6,379 bases of DNA from contig JAJRYW010000157.1 in the NCBI GenBank assembly GCA_024275555.1, positions 1 to 6,379 on the forward strand. Direction: 5' to 3'. Below, piece by piece: positions 1-5,630 of the stretch. The first letter of the stretch is position 1. Each line of letters begins with the position of its first letter. The notes under the pieces were generated by a model that ran no database searches, was not told where the DNA came from, and saw only the letters and a program-made list of their open reading frames with translations. The stretch is from Calditrichota bacterium (GTDB taxonomy: Bacteria > Calditrichota > Calditrichia > RBG-13-44-9 > J075). Both the position numbers and the translations under genes were made by a program.

Positions 1-109
1 AAACCGTTGAAACGGTTAAATGATCGCTGCAAGATCTCATTAACACCTGCCCCGGCTACCGGGGCGGTGTTAATGAGAAAGAAATTATTACATAGCCGTT
101 TTAACGGCT
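1..109. repeat. Composite palindromic intergenic repeat of three stem-loops
   Basis: Three inverted repeats lie in tandem. The first, at 2-17, pairs AACCGTT with AACGGTT around a 2-nt centre. The second is a long hairpin with arms 36-55 and 59-77, about 19 base pairs with one bulged T (position 48) and a 3-nt loop CTA; its core is GCCCCGG/CCGGGGC. The third, at 94-109, pairs AGCCGTT with AACGGCT and resembles the first. Two similar small hairpins therefore bracket a large GC-rich one, as in mosaic REP/BIME-like elements. An 88-codon open frame crosses the region but is only the translation of the palindrome. The element may continue to the left of the window. There is no T-tract after the big hairpin, so it is not a standard terminator. 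Confidence 0.75.
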
Positions 110-345
110 TTCCATTGTGCAATTTGACATACGCCCATTTTTTTGTTTTCCGGCTATCATCCGGAAACTTAGCAGTTGGAGAGTCCTCGATTGATATCCA
201 CGTAAAACCAAAGGTTCCGTGTATGAAACTGTGGCCAAGCATGAATTTTCCTCAAACGAGAACTTTCAAATAGGAAATCACCAAGAATTTCGAAAACCGG
301 CCCAAAAATAACCGAACCGTCAGTTTTTAAATACAACAAAAACAA

Positions 346-370
346 TTCGTGAAGCTTCGTGTAATTCGTG
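346..370 (+). repeat. Triple TTCGTG repeat with about 10-bp spacing
   Basis: The hexamer TTCGTG occurs at 346-351, 356-361 and 365-370, that is, at steps of 10 and 9 bp. The stretch reads as a degenerate tandem unit followed by GATTAAGCTTTTT. Similar 'attcgtg' strings are, from general memory, common in intergenic DNA of environmental bacteria; I cannot confirm copy number here. It is non-coding and has no assigned function. Confidence 0.55.
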
Positions 371-389
371 GATTAAGCTTTTTAGAATA

Positions 390-418
390 AACTCAATTTT
401 TGTATTGAGTTCGTTTTT
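390..418 (+). terminator. Intrinsic terminator-like hairpin
   Basis: A perfect 8-bp stem (AACTCAAT at 390-397, ATTGAGTT at 404-411) with a 6-nt loop is followed by CG and five T residues (414-418). The stem is AT-rich and so rather weak. The T-tract lies on the + strand side. No + strand gene is visible upstream, so it may serve a gene to the left of the window or be a remnant. Confidence 0.45.
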
Positions 419-504
419 AAACAGAACATGCCGGCCGTTTGCTTTGCAGCGGCGTCCGGCCTTGACAAATTTTGCAAGAAAACCGCTGGCCCGGTTTTAT
501 CCGT

Positions 505-556
505 GTAGAATACACTTCTGCATAATATTCTCCAATATTTTTGTTGAATATTCTAC
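505..556. promoter_or_regulatory. AT-rich dyad, candidate operator upstream of the copper operon
   Basis: GTAGAATA (505-512) and TATTCTAC (549-556) are perfect 8-bp inverted repeats. Between them a further AATATTC occurs at 524-530, and the right arm overlaps the palindrome GAATATTC (546-553). Several copies of the same ATATTC core in both orientations, 140-190 bp before the first gene, look like a cluster of sites for a dimeric regulator. The sequence does not match the CueR or CopY operators I know. The function is inferred from position and symmetry only. Confidence 0.3.
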
Positions 557-697
557 AATTATTGAATGCACCTGAACTCTACGGCCGCTCAATTCCAAGC
601 TTTATCCGTTGTTTATTAGTGCTTTAGCGATCTTTTGCCGGGTTCTGGCACAGGGTTTGAGTAAGAAGGAAGGTGAAATATCTCAAAGGAGAAAGAA

Positions 698-874
698 ATG
701 GAATGGTTGAGCGAAAACTGGTTTTGGATTTTAGTCTTGATCGGATTTGTTGCCATGCATGTTTTCGGACACGGCAGTCATGGCGGTCATGGCAACCATC
801 AGGGCGACGGTCATCAACATGATGCCGGGAAAGAGGACCTCGATCATTCCGGCAAATCACATCCTCATTCATAA
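698..874 (+). CDS. Small membrane protein with His-rich tail (DUF2933-like)
   Basis: This 58-residue protein begins MEWLSENWFWILVLIGFVAM, a short N-terminal stretch followed by one transmembrane helix (about residues 8-24). The remainder is a hydrophilic tail of Gly and His: ten His in all, at 21, 25, 28, 31, 34, 39, 41, 50, 55 and 57. The start is fixed by AAAGGAG at 685-691, six bases before the ATG. The layout resembles DUF2933-type proteins, which are found beside copper and YHS-domain genes. The His cluster suggests metal binding at the membrane surface, but no function is proven. It is the first gene of the run leading to the Cu+ ATPase, 30 bp before the next start, so co-transcription is likely. 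Its short length makes it easy to miss; the strong ribosome-binding site and sensible composition argue that it is real. Confidence 0.8.
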   Translation: MEWLSENWFWILVLIGFVAMHVFGHGSHGGHGNHQGDGHQHDAGKEDLDHSGKSHPHS

Positions 875-904
875 AACATCCAAACTGAAGAGGGGAGAAG
901 CGAC

Positions 905-1165
905 ATGCTAAACATTAAAACCGTTACCTGGTCTTTAGCCGTGTTTACTGCCATCAGCTACTTGTTTTGTATCCTGTATGGCTTGATCACCCCGGAAAGC
1001 ATCCACATGCATCCGTTCCTGGAGGCGGTGCTGCCCGGGTTTAAATGGCTCTCCGTCGGGGGATTTTTCCTCGGCTTAATCGAAAGCTTTCTCTGGGGAG
1101 CTTACATCGGTCTGGTTTACACGCCGATATACAACTTTTTTCAAAAGCGTGCAGCAACCGGTTAA
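905..1165 (+). CDS. DUF5676-like small membrane protein
   Basis: This 86-residue integral membrane protein has two predicted helices, about residues 8-28 and 49-74. The loop between them carries the motif TPESIHMHPFLE (29-40), with His34 and His36 around Met35, then VLPGFKW (42-48). A second recognisable block is SFLWGAYIGLVYTPIYNFF (61-79). This pattern matches my memory of the DUF5676 family, whose members are usually 80-100 residues long; the protein therefore looks full length. The start follows a GGGGAG ribosome-binding site (892-897) seven bases upstream. It lies 30 bp after the His-rich peptide and 97 bp before the ATPase. The role is unknown. The HMH loop and the neighbours make a metal-related accessory role plausible, but that is inference. 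Confidence 0.85.
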   Translation: MLNIKTVTWSLAVFTAISYLFCILYGLITPESIHMHPFLEAVLPGFKWLSVGGFFLGLIESFLWGAYIGLVYTPIYNFFQKRAATG

Positions 1166-1262
1166 TCGGCAAAGCTTGCGAAGTTGGGACAGGAGATTCC
1201 TTATAACTCATTATGATACGTGGTTCAATATAATGGAAAGATTAGAGAGGAGTACATAGATT

Positions 1263-3944
1263 ATGGCACGCGATCCGGTTTGTGGTATGGAGGTGGAAAG
1301 CCCATCCCCATATACCACTGAGCATGATGGAAAACAGTATGAATTTTGTTCAACAGACTGTCAGAAGAAGTTTACCGATAATCCGCAGAAGTATTTGACA
1401 GCCGGGCCATCCGAACAGGAGTCCACCTACCGCATCTCTTCCGATGGGGTGGAACGCCTGCAAGTTCCCATTGTGGGAATGCACTGCGCTTCTTGTGTGG
1501 TCTCCATAGAAAAGGAGATCGATAAATTACCCGGGGTGCAAAAAGCCTCGGTAAATTACGCCAATGAAAAGGCGTACGTGGAATATCAGCCGCAGTTGTT
1601 GAGCGTCGAAGATATTCTCAAAGCCATCAAGAAAGCCGGTTACCAGGCCGCCTCGGCCAGCTTGACGATATGCATTCGCGGGATGCACTGCGCTTCCTGC
1701 GTCAGCAAAATTGAGAATGAACTCAAGGCCGTACCCGGGGTGTTGTCAGCCGAGGTCAATTTAGGGGCGGAGGCGGCCAGCATCACCTACCTCTCTTCCA
1801 TGGTGAGTATTCCCGAAATCCGTAAGGTCATCGAGCGATTAGGCTACGAGACGGTGATTTCCGACGCGCCCTGCACCTCCGACAAACCGGGGGAAAAAGA
1901 AGCCGCGGAGCCGATCGACGAGAATCAACTTGCCCGGGAAAAAGAATATCACACCCTGTTGAAGAAATTTATTTTTGCCGGCGTTCTGTCGTTGCCGGTG
2001 ATGTTTTTCAGCTACCCGGAGTTGTGGGGCCTGCCGGAACAATTCCAGCGCGGCCACGAAACCCTGCGTTATATCTGGATGGCCATGGGCCTTCTGGCGC
2101 TTCCGGTCATGTTCTGGTCCGGTTCTCAATTCTACACCGGGGCCTGGGCGGCCTTTAAAAACCGGGCCGCCAACATGCACACCCTCATCGCCACCGGTAT
2201 TACCGCCGCCTGGCTCTATTCCACGGTAGCGGTGTTGTACCCGGGTATCTTTCCCCAGGAAGAATTGGCAGATCAATTTTATGATGTCGTCTTTGTGGTG
2301 GTGGCCCTGGTGGTGCTGGGCATGGCCCTGGAAATCCGCGCCAAGGGCAAAAGCTCGGAAGCGATTAAAAAACTGATCGGCCTGCAACCCAAAACCGCCC
2401 GGGTTATTCGCGATGGCAAGGAAATGGATGTGCCGGTGGAAGAAGTGGTGCTGGACGATATCATCCTGGTTCGCCCCGGGGAGAAAATTCCCGTCGACGG
2501 GGTGCTGGTGGAAGGCTCTTCATCCATTGATGAATCCATGATTACCGGGGAAGCCATCCCGGTAGAAAAACGCCAAGGCGACGAAGTCATCGGCGCGACC
2601 ATCAACAAAACCGGATCGTTTAAATTTAAAGCGACCAAAGTTGGCAAAGACACCGCCCTGGCCCAGATCATTGAGATGGTCCAGCAGGCCCAGTCTTCCA
2701 AAGCGCCTATCCAGCGCGTGGTAGACACTGTGGCCGGGTATTTTGTGCCGGCGGTAATCATCCTGTCTATTCTTGCTTTTGTGGTCTGGTACGATTTCGG
2801 GCCGCAGCCCAACCTGGTCTACGCCCTGGTGATTTTTGTGACCACCCTGATTATTGCCTGCCCCTGTGCGTTAGGGTTGGCTACCCCGATCTCCCTGATG
2901 GTTGGAGTCGGCAAGGGCGCCGAAAACGGCATCCTGATCCGCAGCGGGGAAGCCCTGGAAACCGCCCAGCGACTCAATGCGATTATCCTGGATAAAACCG
3001 GCACCATTACCGAAGGGAAACCCACCTTAACCGATGTGATTACCGTGGGCGATTTTAAGGAATCGGATGTGCTCAGCCTGGCCGCCTCGGTGGAAAAAGC
3101 TTCTGAGCATCCCCTGGCGGAGGCCATTGTGCGGGGCGCCCAGGAACGCTCCCTGGCGCTGACAGACCCGGAAAATTTTGAAGCAGTGCCCGGGCACGGC
3201 GTCATCGCGACGGTAAATAAACGGAAAGTTGTACTGGGCAACCTGAAAATGATGACCAAAGAGGAAATTCAATACGCCGAGTTGCAGCAGCACAGCCAAA
3301 CCCTGGCCGATGAAGGCAAAACACCGATGTTTATCGCCATCGACGGCCAGCCGGCCGGAATTATTGCCGTTGCCGATGTTGTCAAAGCCGATTCCCGGCA
3401 GGCCATTGCCCAGCTACATAAGATGGGCCTGGAAGTAATCATGATCACCGGCGACAACCAGCGCACCGCCGACGCCATCGCCCGGCAAGTCGGCGTGGAC
3501 CGGGTGCTGGCCGAAGTGCTGCCGGAAGATAAAGCATTCAACGTGCAGAAACTTCAGCAGGAAGGCAAAGTGGTGGCCATGGTCGGCGACGGCATCAACG
3601 ACGCGCCGGCGTTGGCCCAGGCGGATATCGGCATGGCAATTGGCACCGGAACCGACGTGGCCATCGAAGCATCGGACATCACCCTGATCAAAGGCAGCTT
3701 AAAAGGGGTGGTGCTGGCCATTCAATTGTCGAAGGCCACTATGAAGAACATCCGCCAGAACTTGTTCGGAGCCTTTTTCTACAACGGCCTGGGCCTGCCC
3801 ATTGCCGCCGGGGTGCTCTACCCGTTCTTCGGCATACTGCTCTCCCCCATGATTGCCGGGGCGGCAATGGCTTTTAGCTCGGTAACCGTGGTCACCAATG
3901 CCAATCGGCTGCGACGCTTTACACCAAAATTGGATAAGCATTGA
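1263..3944 (+). CDS. copA: Cu+-exporting P1B-type ATPase with YHS and two HMA domains
   Basis: This 893-residue heavy-metal ATPase uses ATP to move Cu+ out of the cytoplasm across the inner membrane. Residues 1-45 form a YHS domain (C7-G-M, then YEFCS with C29, and C33). Two HMA domains follow, each with GMHCASC, at 72-78 and 140-146. Membrane helices lie near 234-251, 269-288, 303-325, 338-357, 488-510, 517-545, 830-852 and 854-878. The actuator TGE is at 428-430. The ion-site CPC is at 533-535 in the sixth helix. The phosphorylated Asp is D577 in DKTGT. SEHP (614-617), GHG (644-646), TGDN (729-732) and GDGINDAP (775-782) complete the nucleotide-binding and hinge sites. YN (840-841) and MAFSS (869-873) in the last helices are hallmarks of the Cu+ (P1B-1) subgroup. 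The ATG follows AGAGAGGAG ten bases upstream. All catalytic residues are intact. The YHS domain makes the protein longer than common CopA forms. Confidence 0.97.
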   Translation: MARDPVCGMEVESPSPYTTEHDGKQYEFCSTDCQKKFTDNPQKYLTAGPSEQESTYRISSDGVERLQVPIVGMHCASCVVSIEKEIDKLPGVQKASVNYANEKAYVEYQPQLLSVEDILKAIKKAGYQAASASLTICIRGMHCASCVSKIENELKAVPGVLSAEVNLGAEAASITYLSSMVSIPEIRKVIERLGYETVISDAPCTSDKPGEKEAAEPIDENQLAREKEYHTLLKKFIFAGVLSLPVMFFSYPELWGLPEQFQRGHETLRYIWMAMGLLALPVMFWSGSQFYTGAWAAFKNRAANMHTLIATGITAAWLYSTVAVLYPGIFPQEELADQFYDVVFVVVALVVLGMALEIRAKGKSSEAIKKLIGLQPKTARVIRDGKEMDVPVEEVVLDDIILVRPGEKIPVDGVLVEGSSSIDESMITGEAIPVEKRQGDEVIGATINKTGSFKFKATKVGKDTALAQIIEMVQQAQSSKAPIQRVVDTVAGYFVPAVIILSILAFVVWYDFGPQPNLVYALVIFVTTLIIACPCALGLATPISLMVGVGKGAENGILIRSGEALETAQRLNAIILDKTGTITEGKPTLTDVITVGDFKESDVLSLAASVEKASEHPLAEAIVRGAQERSLALTDPENFEAVPGHGVIATVNKRKVVLGNLKMMTKEEIQYAELQQHSQTLADEGKTPMFIAIDGQPAGIIAVADVVKADSRQAIAQLHKMGLEVIMITGDNQRTADAIARQVGVDRVLAEVLPEDKAFNVQKLQQEGKVVAMVGDGINDAPALAQADIGMAIGTGTDVAIEASDITLIKGSLKGVVLAIQLSKATMKNIRQNLFGAFFYNGLGLPIAAGVLYPFFGILLSPMIAGAAMAFSSVTVVTNANRLRRFTPKLDKH

Positions 3945-3990
3945 AATGGATTCCTCCTCCAAAGAGGCGCCTGTCCGGCGGGGTTGCGTT

Positions 3991-4010
3991 AACCTCCCGG
4001 GCGGGTTTTT
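3991..4010 (+). terminator. Weak terminator-like hairpin after the ATPase gene
   Basis: AACCT (3991-3995) can pair with GGGTT (4003-4007, one G-T pair) around a GC-rich loop, followed directly by T residues up to 4010. The stem is short, so it may act only weakly, or as part of the larger structure ending in the strong terminator at 4047-4081. Confidence 0.25.
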
Positions 4011-4046
4011 AAAAAAGAGCAGAACTCCTCCACATACACCAGCAGC

Positions 4047-4081
4047 GGCTGGGGAAAGGCGCTCTTTCCCCGGCCCTTTTT
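4047..4081 (+). terminator. Strong intrinsic terminator between ATPase and cupredoxin genes
   Basis: The arms GGCTGGGGAAAG (4047-4058) and CTTTCCCCGGCC (4064-4075) form a 12-bp stem with a single G-T pair and a 5-nt loop (GCGCT). CTTTTT follows (4076-4081). This is a textbook factor-independent terminator for the transcript of the ATPase operon, about 100 bp after the ATPase stop. It ends only 36 bases before the start of the cupredoxin gene, which raises the question of how that gene is transcribed. The loop and right arm can also pair with two upstream segments (3961-3972 and 4014-4020), so conditional termination is possible. Confidence 0.85.
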
Positions 4082-4117
4082 AAGACGTTGAGAGGATAAA
4101 CGAAAGGAGATCACATC

Positions 4118-4501
4118 ATGGCTATAGATCAAATAATTGTGACGATTCTGGGCTTCGGGTTGTCCGGGCTGGTTGCCTGGTACTTCTGGTTCTCCGAAGC
4201 GAAAGCCACCCGCATCGAGGCGACAGACAGCGGGGTACAGGAAACCCTGATCACCGTAAAAGGGGGATACTCCCCGGATGTCATCGTGGTAAAGGCCGGT
4301 CAGCCGGTGCGCCTGAATTTCTACCGCACCGAAACCGCCGCATGTTCCGAGGAGGTCATCTTCCCGGACTTGCAACTGCACGCAACCTTGACGCCCTATA
4401 AAACCATCCCCCTGGAATTTACCCCGGATAAACCGGGTGAATACGCTTTCCAGTGCGGAATGGGCATGCTCCACGGAAAGTTGATTGTGGAAGAGAAATG
4501 A
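4118..4501 (+). CDS. Membrane-anchored cupredoxin-domain copper-binding protein
   Basis: This 127-residue protein has one N-terminal transmembrane helix (about residues 5-25) and a cupredoxin-like beta-sandwich from about residue 42 to the end. The domain shows the family pattern: VKGGYSPDVIVVKAGQPVRLNF (47-68), a first Cys at 76, a VIFPDL strand (80-85), His88, the FTPDKPGEYAF turn (101-111), then CGMGMLHGKLIV (113-124). C113, M115, M117 and H119, with C76 or H88, are the likely metal ligands; which of them are used cannot be told from sequence. The domain should lie outside the cytoplasm and bind copper, perhaps as a receiver or buffer for copper exported by the neighbouring ATPase (inference). 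AAAGGAG (4103-4109) lies eight bases before the ATG. A strong terminator precedes it, so expression may depend on read-through. Confidence 0.88.
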   Translation: MAIDQIIVTILGFGLSGLVAWYFWFSEAKATRIEATDSGVQETLITVKGGYSPDVIVVKAGQPVRLNFYRTETAACSEEVIFPDLQLHATLTPYKTIPLEFTPDKPGEYAFQCGMGMLHGKLIVEEK

Positions 4502-4527
4502 TCCTGGCGGCGTCTGACAATGGACTG

Positions 4528-4565
4528 TGCTGACTTATAATTGCCTGGGAGGGAGGAAGTCAGCA
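4528..4565. repeat. Isolated 9-bp inverted repeat downstream of the cupredoxin gene
   Basis: TGCTGACTT (4528-4536) and AAGTCAGCA (4557-4565) are perfect inverted repeats separated by 20 bases that include the purine run GGGAGGGAGG. No T-tract follows on either strand, so it does not look like a terminator. It may be a regulator site or a repeat fragment. Confidence 0.4.
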
Positions 4566-4611
4566 AAGGGGGGCTGCGGAGATGCTTTTCAGCGCGTTCA
4601 TTAAATTTAAA

Positions 4612-4814
4612 GTAACTACTCAGGTAGCTATTATTCAGGATATAGATTAATTAAGAGTTCCTGTAGAAATCTGTTTTTGTGATCAAAATTTTTTCTTTAC
4701 CGCCATGATCGCAGCGGATACGCGACGGCCGCAACGCGTAAAAGATAAATTCTGTTCGTTGCGAACGCTGCGTTTTCTTTGCGATCGTTGCGGTTGAACA
4801 ACCTGAGTAGTTAC
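4612..4814. mobile_element. Putative 203-bp MITE with 14-bp terminal inverted repeats
   Basis: The ends GTAACTACTCAGGT (4612-4625) and ACCTGAGTAGTTAC (4801-4814) are perfect inverted repeats of 14 bp. The flanking octamers AATTTAAA (4604-4611) and AATTAAAA (4815-4822) agree at seven of eight positions, as expected for an old 8-bp target duplication. Ends starting GTAA with 8-bp duplications are typical of the IS66 family, so the element may be a non-autonomous derivative mobilised by such a transposase (inference). There is no transposase gene inside. The interior holds an inner inverted pair ACCGC (4699-4703) and GCGGT (4790-4794), and a run of TTGCG-like units at 4759, 4768, 4779 and 4788, about 9-11 bp apart. 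A - strand frame crosses it, but that part has no protein-like character. Confidence 0.65.
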
Positions 4815-5126
4815 AATTAAAACCCGTATCCTGCCGGGCCCGTATCCAGGTACGTTTACATAACCCTGGATGTTATTCGCATTGTTATTACCGGCGCCAA
4901 AGCGGGAGGACCCAAATTTATCTCTGGCGTTACCCATGCCCCGGTAAGCATTTTGCTGTGCGGCTGCATCAAAATTAACTACCGGCATGGGGTTACCATC
5001 GTACCCGGCATTTCCTTTTTCATCCAGCCAATAATGCCCCGGGTGTATCCAATTTCCAAATTGTGGTTTCTCAATTAGATGAGCAACCGGGTAAAAACAT
5101 TTTCTTCTTGATTTACCGGGCTGCTT
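4815..5126 (-). pseudogene. Unrecognised gene remnant truncated next to the MITE
   Basis: On the - strand a frame opens after a stop at 5127-5129 and runs to the edge of the mobile element. It has protein-like composition, including the segments EKPQFGNWIHPGHYWLDEKG, AGYDGNPMPVVNFDAA and NNIQGYVNVPGYGP. The only in-frame ATG is at 4986-4988, in the middle of this segment, so a start upstream is missing and the 5' part is probably lost. If the element and one target copy are removed, the frame reaches a TAA almost at once, so the element seems to have landed at the very end of this gene; as it stands, the frame reads on through the element to about 4683. I do not recognise the family. The alternative is a chance frame, but the Asn/Gly/Pro/Trp-rich segments look coding. 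Confidence 0.45.
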
Positions 5127-5160
5127 TTATTACCTCCCTGGTGTGCATACTCAGGGAGGT
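5082..5160 (+). terminator. Two tandem hairpins, possible terminators
   Basis: The first hairpin pairs 5082-5095 with 5112-5125 (12 of 14 positions match, 16-nt loop) and is followed by TTTTATT. The second pairs ACCTCCCTG (5132-5140) perfectly with CAGGGAGGT (5152-5160) around an 11-nt loop and is followed by GTTTACTTTT. Both have their T-rich side on the + strand. They would insulate the downstream lipoprotein-like gene from upstream transcription, though the T-tracts are interrupted. Confidence 0.4.
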
Positions 5161-5285
5161 GTTTACTTTTCATCAAGAAAGCCAAATCACTTCCTCTATT
5201 TAGAACAGCAAACGGGGTGTGCACTAATTATTTTTCTGCAAATTTTACTGACAAATCCGGGTCAGGAAAACCGAAGGGGATCATT

Positions 5286-5585
5286 ATGAAAAGAAAACTA
5301 ATTTTGGCGATGTCTATTTTTCTGTTTAGCTACTGCACTTCCGAAAAGCCCGTCGAATTGCCCCAGGACGACCATGCTATCGTCGTGGAAGAGGTGATTC
5401 AGGTTGATAATTATACCTACCTGTTTGGGAAAAACGCCCAAAAAACTTTTTGGCTGGCCAGCCCTCGCTTTGATGCACAAAAGGGGAAAACATATTACTT
5501 TGGCGAATACATGGAAATGGTAAACTTCCATAGCAAGGTACTGAATCGTACCTTTGATTCGATCCTATTTGTTCCGTCGCTTTAA
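5286..5585 (+). CDS. Lipoprotein-like N-terminal domain (5' half of a split gene)
   Basis: This 99-residue product starts with a positively charged, hydrophobic export signal (MKRKLILAMSIFLFSYC). Cys17 is a likely lipidation site, although Tyr just before it is unusual for a lipobox. The mature part has VEEVIQVDNYTYLF (34-47), FWLASPRFDAQKGKTYYFG (55-73) and FHSKVLNRTFDSILFV (81-96). These blocks match my memory of a small periplasmic family with the patterns 'NYTYL' and 'SKxLNRTFDxIxFV', sometimes labelled NrfJ-related. The ATG is preferred over the upstream one at 5217 because GGGGA (5276-5280) lies five bases before it and the signal peptide begins here. The TAA at 5583-5585 ends it, but the same frame continues open into the next entry, so this is probably the front half of one two-domain protein. 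Confidence 0.75.
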   Translation: MKRKLILAMSIFLFSYCTSEKPVELPQDDHAIVVEEVIQVDNYTYLFGKNAQKTFWLASPRFDAQKGKTYYFGEYMEMVNFHSKVLNRTFDSILFVPSL

Positions 5586-5630
5586 GAATCGCCACAACCC
5601 TCTTCATCTAACCTACAAACTCGTGAAGAT

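Larger units (their letters stand above)
116..697. other. Non-coding leader region upstream of the copper operon
   Basis: I see no convincing gene here on either strand; the longer open frames lack ribosome-binding sites and overlap repeats. Apart from features listed separately, it holds two further hairpins. One, at 145-168, pairs GTTTTCCGG with CCGGAAAC (one bulged T) around a 7-nt loop. The other, at 430-460, is a GCCGGCCG/CGGC..CCGGC stem with a 3-nt bulge. A TTGACA occurs at 462-467 but has no -10 box at the right spacing. The promoter of the operon starting at 698 must lie in the later part of this stretch, but I cannot place it with confidence. Confidence 0.6.

Noticed and set aside
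7..273. 88-codon + strand frame at the left end
   Set aside because: It is the translation of the palindromic repeat and flanking AT-rich DNA, with no ribosome-binding site and no protein-like pattern.
462..467. TTGACA as a -35 box
   Set aside because: No -10-like hexamer lies 16-19 bases downstream.
1839..3962. Several long - strand frames inside the ATPase gene
   Set aside because: They are opposite-strand shadows of a complete, motif-verified coding sequence.
3898..4083. 61-codon + strand frame spanning the end of the ATPase gene and the terminator
   Set aside because: It starts inside the ATPase gene, has no ribosome-binding site, and its second half is the terminator region.
3989..4474. 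161-codon - strand frame opposite the cupredoxin gene
   Set aside because: It lies opposite a gene with a clear family pattern and ribosome-binding site, and includes the reverse of the terminator.
5217..5285. Longer start for the lipoprotein-like gene
   Set aside because: No ribosome-binding site precedes 5217, and the extra residues would bury the signal peptide; ATG 5286 has GGGGA at the right distance.
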